Source: Syntrophales bacterium (GTDB lineage Bacteria > Desulfobacterota > Syntrophia > Syntrophales > UBA8958). Taken from it: a DNA stretch of 45,433 bases. Below the pieces are notes generated by a model. The model saw only the letters and a list, made by a program, of their open reading frames with translations, made no database searches and was not told the origin of the DNA. Positions 15,608-23,637 of the stretch are shown one piece after another; positions within the stretch are counted from its first letter, which is position 1, and each line of letters begins with the position of its first letter. Position numbers and translations under genes: made by a program. The stretch covers positions 1-45,433 of the forward strand of contig JALNVY010000002.1 in assembly GCA_023231165.1 (NCBI GenBank), read 5' to 3'.

Positions 15608-16081
15608 ATGAAATGGATCAGCCATCAAATCTGCACCTTCGCAGGCACATACGCGATATCCGACAATCTGCCCCTGAGTTTTGCCGTATCTGCATTTTCC
15701 TGTCTGCCGGACGCCATCGAGTTCGGGCCGGGAAAGTACATCTTCCGAAAGCATCGTGGGATTTCGCACAACCCCCTATTCTGGCTTAGTATCCTTGTAA
15801 TATCCTGTCTCTGCTCTTATCTCCCCCTGATTCAGCAGACGGAGGACTTCTTAGGTAAGTGGAGTGGCTTTTCAACGATGTGCGTACTTATTCCCGCTAC
15901 CGGAGCGTTCTTCCATCTTGCTGAGGATGCGATGTCGAAATCGGGGATCCCGATCTGGAAGGGAAAGATGATTGCAGTCCCTCTATACAAAACCGGGACG
16001 GTAGGAGAATTTATGGTTGTTCTGGCGATATTTATCCTCTGCCTGATCCCGATCGTGGTCTCTTACTATTTGTTTTCCTAA
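15608..16081 (+). CDS. YdjM/DUF457-like membrane-bound metal-dependent hydrolase
   Basis: 157 aa. Several hydrophobic helices with the family's conserved polar patches: CLPDAIEFGPG, RKHRGISHNPLFW (HRGISH, the metal-binding core) and GAFFHLAEDAMSKSGIPIW (HLxxD). Members are inner-membrane proteins whose substrate is uncertain; E. coli YdjM is LexA-regulated. The ribosome site is weak and the gene starts 18 nt after the previous stop, suggesting coupling. Usual YdjM proteins are about 195 aa, so this is a short form, retaining HRGISH and HLxED. Confidence 0.75.
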   Translation: MKWISHQICTFAGTYAISDNLPLSFAVSAFSCLPDAIEFGPGKYIFRKHRGISHNPLFWLSILVISCLCSYLPLIQQTEDFLGKWSGFSTMCVLIPATGAFFHLAEDAMSKSGIPIWKGKMIAVPLYKTGTVGEFMVVLAIFILCLIPIVVSYYLFS

Positions 16082-16204
16082 GCCGCTACCTGCGGTGTGT
16101 TTTACGAAATCTTCAACGAGGGAATAAAATACAACTACTAAGGCGTCGGCTATCTCCGGAGCAACAACTTTCTCGGGACAAAAAAAGAAACAGGGGTACT
16201 CAGG

Positions 16205-16324
16205 ATGCGAGAATTGGTTAGTAAATTGGTGCGTCTCAGCCTGGAAGAACAGGAAAGCGCAGAGGTGGCAGAGGCGGTAGCTAAGATCAGAGAACAAATC
16301 AGGATATATGTCCGGGGGCGATAG
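16205..16324 (+). CDS. possible 39-aa helical microprotein
   Basis: Starts MRELVSKLVRLSLEEQESAE, an amphipathic helix throughout. The upstream AGGGGTACTCAGG is a fair ribosome site. It converges on the Xre gene with 5 nt between stops. Could be real, but length and lack of family make this tentative. Confidence 0.35.
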   Translation: MRELVSKLVRLSLEEQESAEVAEAVAKIREQIRIYVRGR

Positions 16325-16329
16325 GAACG

Positions 16330-16707
16330 TCAAGCCTCGATGAATCTTTCAATCGGTGCACCAAGCAGTAACGATAGCTTCCTGGCCATTTTCAAGCTTA
16401 TAGATCTACGCCGGTGCTCCATATTGGAAATATGCTGACGGGGAGTTCCGCCAAGGGCCTCGCTTAATTGGAGTTGCGTCAGCCCCTTATTCTCACGATA
16501 AATACGCAGATATATGCCCGGCGTCATCTTTTCCTTGACGCCTTTATACCATTGCGTCTCGAAGACATCAACAAGCTCATTCTTGTCATCCTCGACAAGG
16601 CTAAGGTCCTGCCCATACTCTTCCTTTAAGACATCCATCAGCTTCGGCGGAATCGCCGCGCCCATGACGCTGATCTCAATATGGGGCGTTTTCACGACTA
16701 CCTGCAT
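16330..16707 (-). CDS. Xre-family HTH regulator
   Basis: 125 aa. The C-terminal half is a cro/C1-type helix-turn-helix (IYLRIYRENKGLTQLQLSEALGG, cut here: LRIYRENKGLTQLQLSEAL, then RQHISNMEHRRRSISLKMA). The N-terminal ~60 residues are a non-HTH region (VVKTPHIEISVMGAAIPPKL) typical of antitoxin-like or phage regulator fusions. No toxin-like gene adjoins it. It is divergent from the 17015 gene; the 15-bp palindrome at 16897-16911 is a plausible target. Confidence 0.75.
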   Translation of the reverse strand: MQVVVKTPHIEISVMGAAIPPKLMDVLKEEYGQDLSLVEDDKNELVDVFETQWYKGVKEKMTPGIYLRIYRENKGLTQLQLSEALGGTPRQHISNMEHRRRSISLKMARKLSLLLGAPIERFIEA

Positions 16708-16896
16708 AATACACCTCTAAAGATCGTGGGCTTTCTCCGTGACTTGTCGTAATGTAATCAATTATAGGTTACTTATCAAGGGCAAATTATACCGCTGCCG
16801 CTGCTGTTTCTTTATTAACCCGCAATAATCTTTTAGGATCTCCTGGTAAATCTCCGTTATCTGTGATGCTGGGATTAAAGTATGTAAACGAATAAG

Positions 16897-16911
16897 ATTC
16901 GTATTACGAAT
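16897..16911. promoter_or_regulatory. 15-bp palindrome upstream of 17015 gene
   Basis: ATTCGTA-T-TACGAAT is a perfect palindrome in the ~300-bp AT-rich gap between the Xre gene and the 17015 gene. A further CGAATAA copy precedes it and another follows. It differs from the GAAGTA box, so it probably serves a different regulator, most simply the adjacent Xre protein. The rest of 16708-17014 shows no gene. Confidence 0.4.
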
Positions 16912-17014
16912 AAATAATGGAAAAAAGTTCATGACAACAAAGCAAAATACATGTATAGGAAGTTCAACGGATAAAATATTACGGTTAAAAAGTTAGAAAG
17001 GAGGTGAAACAAGA

Positions 17015-17569
17015 GTGTCGTGTACTGTCGGAAAGAAAAAATGGCGTCGGGAACCCGAATTTGAACGACAGTTCCAGGACGGAAGGAAGCACATTACGTG
17101 CCCCAAGTGTAAGGCCTCCCTTGGGGATGTCTGGGAAGAAAAAGGGCACTGGAAATGGCGTGCGGTATCCAATTTCCGACGCCAGTTCCTGGATGACAGG
17201 CGGCATTTGACCTGTCCCAGATGTTCTCTCCTCCTTGGAGAGGTGTACTGGCTGCCCCCTACCACATGGGATTGGATCAGACATGTCTTCAGCGGCAACA
17301 TGGGCTGGAAGGGCAGGGCGCTTGTATCGCTAATAGCCGGTGTTGTGGTTGCACTGGCGCTTACCATTAGCGTCGTCACTGATCCCCAGGTCGGATACTG
17401 CACCCAAAGAATGGATCTCTCTTTCAGAAATATGTGCGGTAGCGGAGATAAGTCTTTATGGTATTTGTGGATGTTTGGCCTGCCCGTCTCGCTGCTGACG
17501 TATCTGATTATTAGGCCGTGTGCGATGGATAGATGGGGACATTTCCCCTGGTGGTTATATGAGAAGTGA
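17015..17569 (+). CDS. zinc-ribbon membrane protein with internal duplication
   Basis: 184 aa, GTG start with an excellent AAAGGAGGTGA ribosome site 9 nt upstream. Two tandem copies of a ~30-residue unit: FERQFQDGRKHITCPKCKASLG (shown as FERQFQDGRKHITCPKC) and FRRQFLDDRRHLTCPRC, each with a CPxC knuckle. Two membrane helices follow (LVSLIAGVVVALALTISVV; LWMFGLPVSLLTYLIIRP). The knuckles would face the cytoplasm if the N-terminus is inside. Family not recognised. Downstream is the 3' end of a leftward gene. Confidence 0.65.
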   Translation: MSCTVGKKKWRREPEFERQFQDGRKHITCPKCKASLGDVWEEKGHWKWRAVSNFRRQFLDDRRHLTCPRCSLLLGEVYWLPPTTWDWIRHVFSGNMGWKGRALVSLIAGVVVALALTISVVTDPQVGYCTQRMDLSFRNMCGSGDKSLWYLWMFGLPVSLLTYLIIRPCAMDRWGHFPWWLYEK

Positions 17570-17602
17570 AGGCCGTATCCTTTGGGAGAGCGACCTTTTT
17601 TA

Positions 17603-17932
17603 TCACGCGGCGACGGTCTTCAATGCTCCTTCTAAATAGGCTATCAGCTTACCCATAGCCATATCGTCTATCTCGACAAATCCCTGCACAACCCCTGATA
17701 CGTCGGTCTTTTCGCTTTCTGCCAGATATATTTTCCTTGTCTTCTCTATGCAATCGAAGTCATCAACAGAAAGCAGTATAAGATGTGCCTCCCCCACCCG
17801 CAAGAAGCAGGAGTCGTCTATCTTGACCACCTGAAGGGTTGCATTTTCATAGTCCACATCTTTTTCATAAATAACCAGCAATCCGTTCTCAAGAATTATC
17901 TGTTTGTAAGGCAGTATCCAGTTATTCCCCAT
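17603..17932 (-). CDS. hypothetical protein after traG
   Basis: 109 aa, acidic, beta-rich (QIILENGLLVIYEKDVDY; ATLQVVKIDDSCFLRVG), no membrane segment. AGGAGGCAATTTA precedes the ATG. It starts 43 nt after the TraG stop and is the last gene of the long transfer operon. Not recognised; a transfer-associated role is possible. I did not find a strong terminator after it. Confidence 0.55.
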   Translation of the reverse strand: MGNNWILPYKQIILENGLLVIYEKDVDYENATLQVVKIDDSCFLRVGEAHLILLSVDDFDCIEKTRKIYLAESEKTDVSGVVQGFVEIDDMAMGKLIAYLEGALKTVAA

Positions 17933-17975
17933 TAAATTGCCTCCTATTCTCCTTTAATTGCTCAATGTGTTTAGC

Positions 17976-20900
17976 CTATCTCTTTAATGTGCGCAGCCGC
18001 ATGAGTACTGAAGTGACTTCTCCGAATATAGCAAGACCGGTTTCTCCTGCCACTACTGTTCCCTCAGCCTTTTTCTTATCCATTCCTCCTGCCTTAAGCC
18101 CCTCCCTCACGATATGAGATGGCATTCCATCGGTATCCACGCCCGTCTTGTAATTTAGGCGATCATCGTTCCTGTTGCGAACCATCCCCAAGTCACTGCT
18201 TGCGTGCAGAACGGCTCCATCCTTCACGCTCAGAGTGGAAGTTGTCACACCGTCAACGGTTTGTGTCTGCGATGTGATAACATTCTTGTAAGCCCCCGCA
18301 ACAACAGCGCCCGTCATCGGGTTGAGTTGTCTTTCCTTATATCCTTCATGTCCTGCCATCCTTTCGTTAATGACATTGGCGCGTTCTTCTATATAGCCGC
18401 TCTTGACGGACGTCTGATTATTAACTGTTACTGAATGCCCAAAGATATGTTGGTCGGAATCATCGTGTACGTGCGACGTGCCGGTAAGGGTTTTGTGGGT
18501 CCTATCGTCAAGACTCGACGTGCCGGCAAGAGTTTTGTGGGAATCATCGTGTAAACTCGAATCGCCGGTACGAACCCGTGTTCCGGTATCAGTAGATTGA
18601 ACATCCTTTACATTTCTTTCTGCCCCTTGGGTAGCCTGGAGCGACGTTATACGCATACCGTCGGCACTCTTGGCTTTGACTGTATCGCCTACCTTGACAC
18701 GGGTTTCGATCCCCATGTTCTTGAGCTGTTCGTTCAGGGCACTGACATTGTTTTCCCTAACGCCTATATCGACGCCTTGCGCTGACGTCAGCCCTTTATA
18801 ATACTCCGCCCTGCCTTCGCGAGTGTTCATGTCATGACCCGCAAGTTGTCCCATATTGTAAGTTTCCAACGCAGCATAACCATGTTGCAGCTCACCCAGG
18901 GTCATTGCCTCCGCAGCTTTGTTGAACCCCATATCCTTCAAATAGTTTTGTGCACCGAGGTTCTTGGCGGCTTCATACATTTTTCCCGCTTCTACGTTGC
19001 CTGCCAGCGCACTTTCCCATGATCCCCCGGTTACTTTTGCTCGCTCCGTGGCAGCGGCGATGGCGCCGCCCATTTCGCCCTTAGCGCCTGCTGCCGTGGC
19101 ATCATATAGCGTTCTCATGCTCCCGCCTGCGCCGTTTAATTTCCCGCTCTGCGCCGCCATGTTTCCGAATTCATTAATCGCCGCTGTATTTCCAGCCGCT
19201 CCAATATAGCCTTCTGGTCCTCCGGTCAAAGGTATTAGCTCATTCAGCGCCTTTGTTCTCGCCATGTTGCCCATCAGTTGCGCCTGGTATCCCGCCTGGC
19301 TCGATAAGGCCGTGCTTCCCGCCAGGGTCGTGTTTCCCATGCTCATGTTTCCCATGTTCAGGTTACCCATGCCCGCGACCTGCGATCCTGTACTTGTAGC
19401 AGTCGCAGGCGCCGCGCCTCCTCCAACTGCCTGAATGGCTGATGTCATTGCGTAGGCGCCGCCAGAAATGAGGCCCCAGGCTATCGCCGGAACCACAGGA
19501 GAAAGCGAACCGACATAACCCAGAGTAAGCTCAAGCTGATCCGCTACGAGATCCATCGTTTTCAGGGAAGGCGACTTTACGTTTTCCGTAAGGAAAATGT
19601 TGTTCATTACCCGCACAACTTCCTGATCAGCGTAAAGGTTTATAATGACGTAAATCGGTACCCACAGTTGGAGCCAGAGTGCGATTTTGCCATAAAATAT
19701 TACGGCAGACAGCCCGCCAAGCACGAAGAAGAGCGGCAGTAGGGCGGACATGCCGTATATGAGGCCCTCCACAATTGCCCGTGTGGTATGAACTATCGTG
19801 TTGAAAAACTTCGCCGCAGTAAGCCATCCGGAGGTCGTTGCCCGCCTTGATGCCGTCATAGCGGAAGATGTTGGGCTGCCCATGTAGGCGAGATATGTGT
19901 CCACAGAATCCCGTAAGAGGTTCGCAGCGGCAATTGTCTTGAGTATCGTATTGCTGTCTACTGAGCTGTCCGCAAAATATCTTGCCATTACCGCCGATGT
20001 CAGCGCTCCGGTGCCAAGGTTCAGGGCATTTCCCGCCCCGGAAATACTGGATAACCCGGCATTTCCCGATAGTTTCATCTCAATGTCTTTTCTCCATTCC
20101 GGCAAGTAGGAGTTCCATGCCGAGTCTATTTCGTCTATGGCGACGGCGCAGGACGCATACCCCGCATCGTTCGGTGCAAGGATCACCATATTCGGGTCTC
20201 TGTATAAACTGCTTTTGAGATGAGTCATGAGGTCTTCGGTCGTGAATAGCTCGTCCAGACGTGATGTTTTCTCACCTGCGTTGCCGTCAAGAGATGCATA
20301 GTTGGGAAAAACGCATTTGATGTAGTATTCCCGAAGCGACTTCGTAACGAGATGGGCGGACGAAGGCAGACCCGTAGTGCTACTGTTGGGGGGGTATATG
20401 TTCATAAGAGCATCGGTATATTTCGCGCCGAGTGCAATACCGCCGTTCCTGAACTGCAAAGAATCGGGCAGGCTGAACACCGTCTCGAACTCCTTTCCTA
20501 TCGTATCACCGATCGTAGACATCATGTGTGGGATAAACGCGCTCGGAAATGGCACGTTGCCCACTACCTGTGTCTGTGAGGGGTCCACCCGGTCAATGAT
20601 CGACACCGTAGCACTTGGACTCAGGAAGAGGCCGACCGCAACAAAGGCCGTTAATGCGATGGATAGGATCGTGGTAAAGCCCTCGCCTCTATATATGTCC
20701 TTGTTGCCGCCCATCATTCCCATACCGCTGGCACCCAAAAAGGACGACATCGAAATCATTACGCCATACATCAAGGCAAGTAGCAGTCCGATCTTGACCA
20801 GGCTGTGAACGAATCCGCCGCTTGTTATCATGGCGATGCCGTTGAAGATGGTAGCCAGAAAGTCCCCGGAACCATAGGCATAAACCTCGAAAGTACGGCC

Positions 20901-21017
20901 CGTGTCAAACCCGGTAGACTGTGCAAAGGCGGGTGCCGGCGCCAGTAATAGAAGAAAGAGGGTCAGTAAAATTGTCGATGCTATTTTATTGTCGTTATTA
21001 TGAGCCTGATTTGCCAT
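17976..21017 (-). CDS. traG: conjugal transfer mating-pair stabilisation protein TraG
   Basis: 1013 aa, slightly longer than F TraG (938). Signal peptide-like residues 1-33, then TraG_N membrane segments at about 55-80, 85-110 and 115-140, and more around 400-500. The long C-terminal part (550-1000) is Gly/Met/Ala- and Thr-rich and periplasmic in F, where it aids mating-pair stabilisation and entry exclusion. Residues ~815-870 hold short repeats (SLHDDSHKTLAGTSSLDDRT, then HKTLTGTSHVHDDSD). It starts 20 nt inside traH, and the order H-G matches F-type systems. Identification rests on the TraG_N layout plus neighbours. Confidence 0.85.
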   Translation of the reverse strand: MANQAHNNDNKIASTILLTLFLLLLAPAPAFAQSTGFDTGRTFEVYAYGSGDFLATIFNGIAMITSGGFVHSLVKIGLLLALMYGVMISMSSFLGASGMGMMGGNKDIYRGEGFTTILSIALTAFVAVGLFLSPSATVSIIDRVDPSQTQVVGNVPFPSAFIPHMMSTIGDTIGKEFETVFSLPDSLQFRNGGIALGAKYTDALMNIYPPNSSTTGLPSSAHLVTKSLREYYIKCVFPNYASLDGNAGEKTSRLDELFTTEDLMTHLKSSLYRDPNMVILAPNDAGYASCAVAIDEIDSAWNSYLPEWRKDIEMKLSGNAGLSSISGAGNALNLGTGALTSAVMARYFADSSVDSNTILKTIAAANLLRDSVDTYLAYMGSPTSSAMTASRRATTSGWLTAAKFFNTIVHTTRAIVEGLIYGMSALLPLFFVLGGLSAVIFYGKIALWLQLWVPIYVIINLYADQEVVRVMNNIFLTENVKSPSLKTMDLVADQLELTLGYVGSLSPVVPAIAWGLISGGAYAMTSAIQAVGGGAAPATATSTGSQVAGMGNLNMGNMSMGNTTLAGSTALSSQAGYQAQLMGNMARTKALNELIPLTGGPEGYIGAAGNTAAINEFGNMAAQSGKLNGAGGSMRTLYDATAAGAKGEMGGAIAAATERAKVTGGSWESALAGNVEAGKMYEAAKNLGAQNYLKDMGFNKAAEAMTLGELQHGYAALETYNMGQLAGHDMNTREGRAEYYKGLTSAQGVDIGVRENNVSALNEQLKNMGIETRVKVGDTVKAKSADGMRITSLQATQGAERNVKDVQSTDTGTRVRTGDSSLHDDSHKTLAGTSSLDDRTHKTLTGTSHVHDDSDQHIFGHSVTVNNQTSVKSGYIEERANVINERMAGHEGYKERQLNPMTGAVVAGAYKNVITSQTQTVDGVTTSTLSVKDGAVLHASSDLGMVRNRNDDRLNYKTGVDTDGMPSHIVREGLKAGGMDKKKAEGTVVAGETGLAIFGEVTSVLMRLRTLKR

Positions 21018-22395
21018 AGTTCAGCGCCTGATTTATTTTATGGGAAGCATTTGCCGCGACTTTCGCATCTATGCTTGCCATGAAGCTAAGCATAACAGCT
21101 TGCATTTCGAGGCCCTTCGTATATTTCTCAAATAACTCCTGCCTTTCCGCTCGAACCAGCTTTATCTGCTCGGCTATATCCGCATAGTTCTTTCCGCACA
21201 ATGTACCTATCTGGCTTTGACCCCCTTCAAATATCTTGATGTAGTTTTCAATCATTTGCCAAGCCATCATCGCGCCCGCCACATCCGAAGTAAGGTCGAT
21301 GAGTGAATTGGCAAGCTGCTCGGAATACATGAGCGAATTACGAAGCATATACGCCACAGGGGGAATAGGTATAGCGTTTACGAACTCCTGTTCGTCAGAG
21401 GTGAGTGCTGATTTGGACTTGTATTTTGCAAGAATCGACGCCATTTTATCGCGGGTGAGCTTGGCGAATCCGCTGATTGTCGTGCTTTCCGTCGTCACAT
21501 CTTCGCATTTCTCTCCATCTCCAAACCCTCCGGTACCACACTTGACCAACCTTACAGATCCGCCTTGTACAAGGTCCGCAAGCGTCAGGGTAGGAGTCTG
21601 ATAAGAGCAAGAACTCGTCTCATTGTCTGATTTTGTGTACCATGTTCCAAGTACCGAAACTATCTGCTGCTTTTGGGAGTCGCTGAGACCAAACCATTTC
21701 AACGCCTGGACGGTTGCAGCGCCTTGTTTTGCTCCCGTTGTTTTGTTTGCATTTGCATCCGCCGTGTCCTCATCGGAAACCCCTTTGATCTGTTGTCTGA
21801 CATTGGCTTCGTTACCGGAGGCACATTCAAGCCAGCCGGTCACAGGATCGCCGCCGCCCTTCTTCTGCTTGCACGCTTCCAGATCCCACAAACCTGCTCC
21901 GCTTCCGGCAGAGTTGACCAGGGCCTTCGCAGCCATGCAGGAGTCCATATTGAACTTATTAAGCATGTCCATCTTCTCCCGCAGCCACTTGATTACGCTA
22001 TTGCATGTGGGGCAGACAGCCTCAAGACCGAGAGAAAAGGCATAACCGAGGGCGTTCTGACCTATCGACTGCATGAACTGCACAAACTGGTCAGCGTTTA
22101 TGAAAGAAAACGATCCTCCGAAAATATCGATCCCGCCACAACCCGCCTTGATGCTGGGCGCTTTGATTGAAAAAGGTTGTAAGGTGTCTTGCGGCACTCG
22201 CGCCGACAGAGATCCGCCGACGATGAATCCTCTGGTCTGGGCGTCATAAGCGCCAGGCGAGGTGACGTTTACCCTCCCTCCCCATCGTGTAAACATCTCG
22301 TTGAGCGAGGCGTTCAGGTCAGCATTTGCAAGCGATGCAGGGCTAATTATCAGGCTAATTAGAAGCAGACATGCCCATGTTCTCTGTAATGGCAT
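20998..22395 (-). CDS. traH: conjugal transfer pilus assembly protein TraH
   Basis: 465 aa, matching F TraH (458 aa). Sec signal peptide at the start (MPLQRTWACLLLISLIISPA then SLANA), followed by the family's N-terminal region (LNEMFTRWGGRVNVTSPGAYD, here cut as LNEMFTRWGG and NVTSPGAY). Conserved cysteines CPTCNSVIKWLREKM and CMAAKALVNS; several more in the middle suggest disulphides in the periplasm, consistent with the thioredoxin-like TraF next to it. Start 22395 follows AAGGAGG; the longer frame runs back through traF. It overlaps traF by 41 nt and traG by 20 nt. Confidence 0.88.
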   Translation of the reverse strand: MPLQRTWACLLLISLIISPASLANADLNASLNEMFTRWGGRVNVTSPGAYDAQTRGFIVGGSLSARVPQDTLQPFSIKAPSIKAGCGGIDIFGGSFSFINADQFVQFMQSIGQNALGYAFSLGLEAVCPTCNSVIKWLREKMDMLNKFNMDSCMAAKALVNSAGSGAGLWDLEACKQKKGGGDPVTGWLECASGNEANVRQQIKGVSDEDTADANANKTTGAKQGAATVQALKWFGLSDSQKQQIVSVLGTWYTKSDNETSSCSYQTPTLTLADLVQGGSVRLVKCGTGGFGDGEKCEDVTTESTTISGFAKLTRDKMASILAKYKSKSALTSDEQEFVNAIPIPPVAYMLRNSLMYSEQLANSLIDLTSDVAGAMMAWQMIENYIKIFEGGQSQIGTLCGKNYADIAEQIKLVRAERQELFEKYTKGLEMQAVMLSFMASIDAKVAANASHKINQALNYGKSGS

Positions 22396-23110
22396 AACGA
22401 TAGATCCTCCTTTCAAGCTCCGATAACGGCATATAGCCTGTACCAATTTGCTCGAACCTGTCCGTACCGGGATACGCAAGGTACCACGATGGAACCGTCT
22501 CGACGCCAAGCTTCGCAGCTATCCCGTTATCCGGTCTTGTATTCTCGAACTCCGGCAAGGGCGTGTCAATTGTTACAGGCAATACGACGAAGCCGTCATA
22601 CTTTCGCCTGAATTCCGAGACGACTGCCGCAGAGCGGCGGCAACTGTCACAGCCGGCACTGTAAATGAAAAACAGCCCTGCCTGCGTTCCAAGCCGTGCC
22701 ACGGCATTTTGTATGTCCTCGTTGACCTGCTCGGTTCCGGTAGTCATATATAAGTCGGGATACTTCATAAGCATACGTTGCCAGACGTAGGCGAACTTCT
22801 GGGACATATCCATCGAATTCTTCTGGAATCTCATATAATTTGAGACATTTCCTTCGGTCGGATTCACAAGGGCGTCGCTGAGAAGTCTTTCGCCCTCTTT
22901 TTTGAGAAGCTCGGACGAAAGAGAATCGGTCTTGTTGTCCGGCATGAACGCAGAGGGATTACTATCATAATCAGGTTCCGGTTCAGGATCATGGTAGAAA
23001 AACCACCCTTCGTCATGATTTTCCCACCATTTGGCAGCCACTGTGTCTGAGGTGAACACGGCAAAAACGAGGAATGCAAGCATGAGCGCAGGAATTATTC
23101 TGCTATTCAT
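22355..23110 (-). CDS. traF: conjugal transfer protein TraF (thioredoxin-like)
   Basis: 251 aa with a signal peptide (residues 1-26). The C-terminal half is a thioredoxin fold with a CDSC active site at residues 154-157 (YSAGCDSCRRSA), then a cis-Pro-type VETVPSWYLAYPG. F TraF lacks CxxC, whereas several F-like and IncH systems retain it, so this protein may form disulphides in TraH or other cysteine-rich components. Overlaps TrbI by 8 nt and TraH by 41 nt. Confidence 0.88.
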   Translation of the reverse strand: MNSRIIPALMLAFLVFAVFTSDTVAAKWWENHDEGWFFYHDPEPEPDYDSNPSAFMPDNKTDSLSSELLKKEGERLLSDALVNPTEGNVSNYMRFQKNSMDMSQKFAYVWQRMLMKYPDLYMTTGTEQVNEDIQNAVARLGTQAGLFFIYSAGCDSCRRSAAVVSEFRRKYDGFVVLPVTIDTPLPEFENTRPDNGIAAKLGVETVPSWYLAYPGTDRFEQIGTGYMPLSELERRIYRYAITENMGMSASN

Positions 23111-23561
23111 AGATTTTCTGGGACTTGGCAGTCTTTAATGTGTTTGCAAGCGCATCGGTCGCGTCCGTCGCGTCACCAGCGAGATGGATATCCTTCAAAA
23201 GGACAAGCTTCTTTCCTCCGCTGCCGAGGCGGGTTATTCCCTGGTCAAGATGAATAAGGAATTGCGACAGATCCTTGTCTGCTGCGGCGATTGTCTCATC
23301 GGTGGGGCTTTTCTTGTAATTTTCAATCAACTCCTTTTTTTTGCCCTCCACAATGCTCTTCACGTCAACCACATACACATCAACGGCGTTAGCTTGAGCG
23401 AACAACCAGCCGCTTGCCGCGCCTGCAGCAAGAGAAGCGACAAGGCAAATGGCCAGATAAATGATGCCCGTCCGATGCGCCGGGGAGGCAGGTTTCGGGA
23501 GGGCAGCCTCAGCAACAAGTGGGGACTGCGATACGTCTTTGTTGTGTTCCATCTTTTCCAT
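23103..23561 (-). CDS. trbI: F-type conjugation protein TrbI
   Basis: 152 aa. Short cytoplasmic N-terminus, one membrane anchor (IIYLAICLVASLAAGAASGW, ~residues 32-51), then a periplasmic helical part containing VYVVDVKSIVEGKKKELI, the TrbI_Ftype pattern. In F it influences pilus extension/retraction. AGGAGGAATCGA precedes the first ATG (23561). F-type loci often run trbI-traW-traU; here W, U and N are missing between TrbI and TraF, so the cluster is condensed or the rest is elsewhere. Confidence 0.7.
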   Translation of the reverse strand: MEKMEHNKDVSQSPLVAEAALPKPASPAHRTGIIYLAICLVASLAAGAASGWLFAQANAVDVYVVDVKSIVEGKKKELIENYKKSPTDETIAAADKDLSQFLIHLDQGITRLGSGGKKLVLLKDIHLAGDATDATDALANTLKTAKSQKIYE

Positions 23562-23598
23562 TCGATTCCTCCTGTGATCATATTACTTCCAAGGGCCA

Positions 23599-23634
23599 AA
23601 AAAAAACGCCCGGTTCGGAAACCAGGCGTTTTTT
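23599..23634 (-). terminator. intrinsic terminator between VWA gene and tra genes
   Basis: On the minus strand AACGCC-T-GGTT pairs with AACC-G-GGCGTT around a short loop, followed by a long T-run (position 23607 back to 23599). It follows the VWA gene's stop by 4 nt and lies upstream of trbI, whose ribosome site starts 40 nt later. No promoter of the GAAGTA type is seen between them, so expression of the tra genes would need readthrough or an unrecognised promoter. Confidence 0.85.
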
Positions 23635-23637
23635 AGT

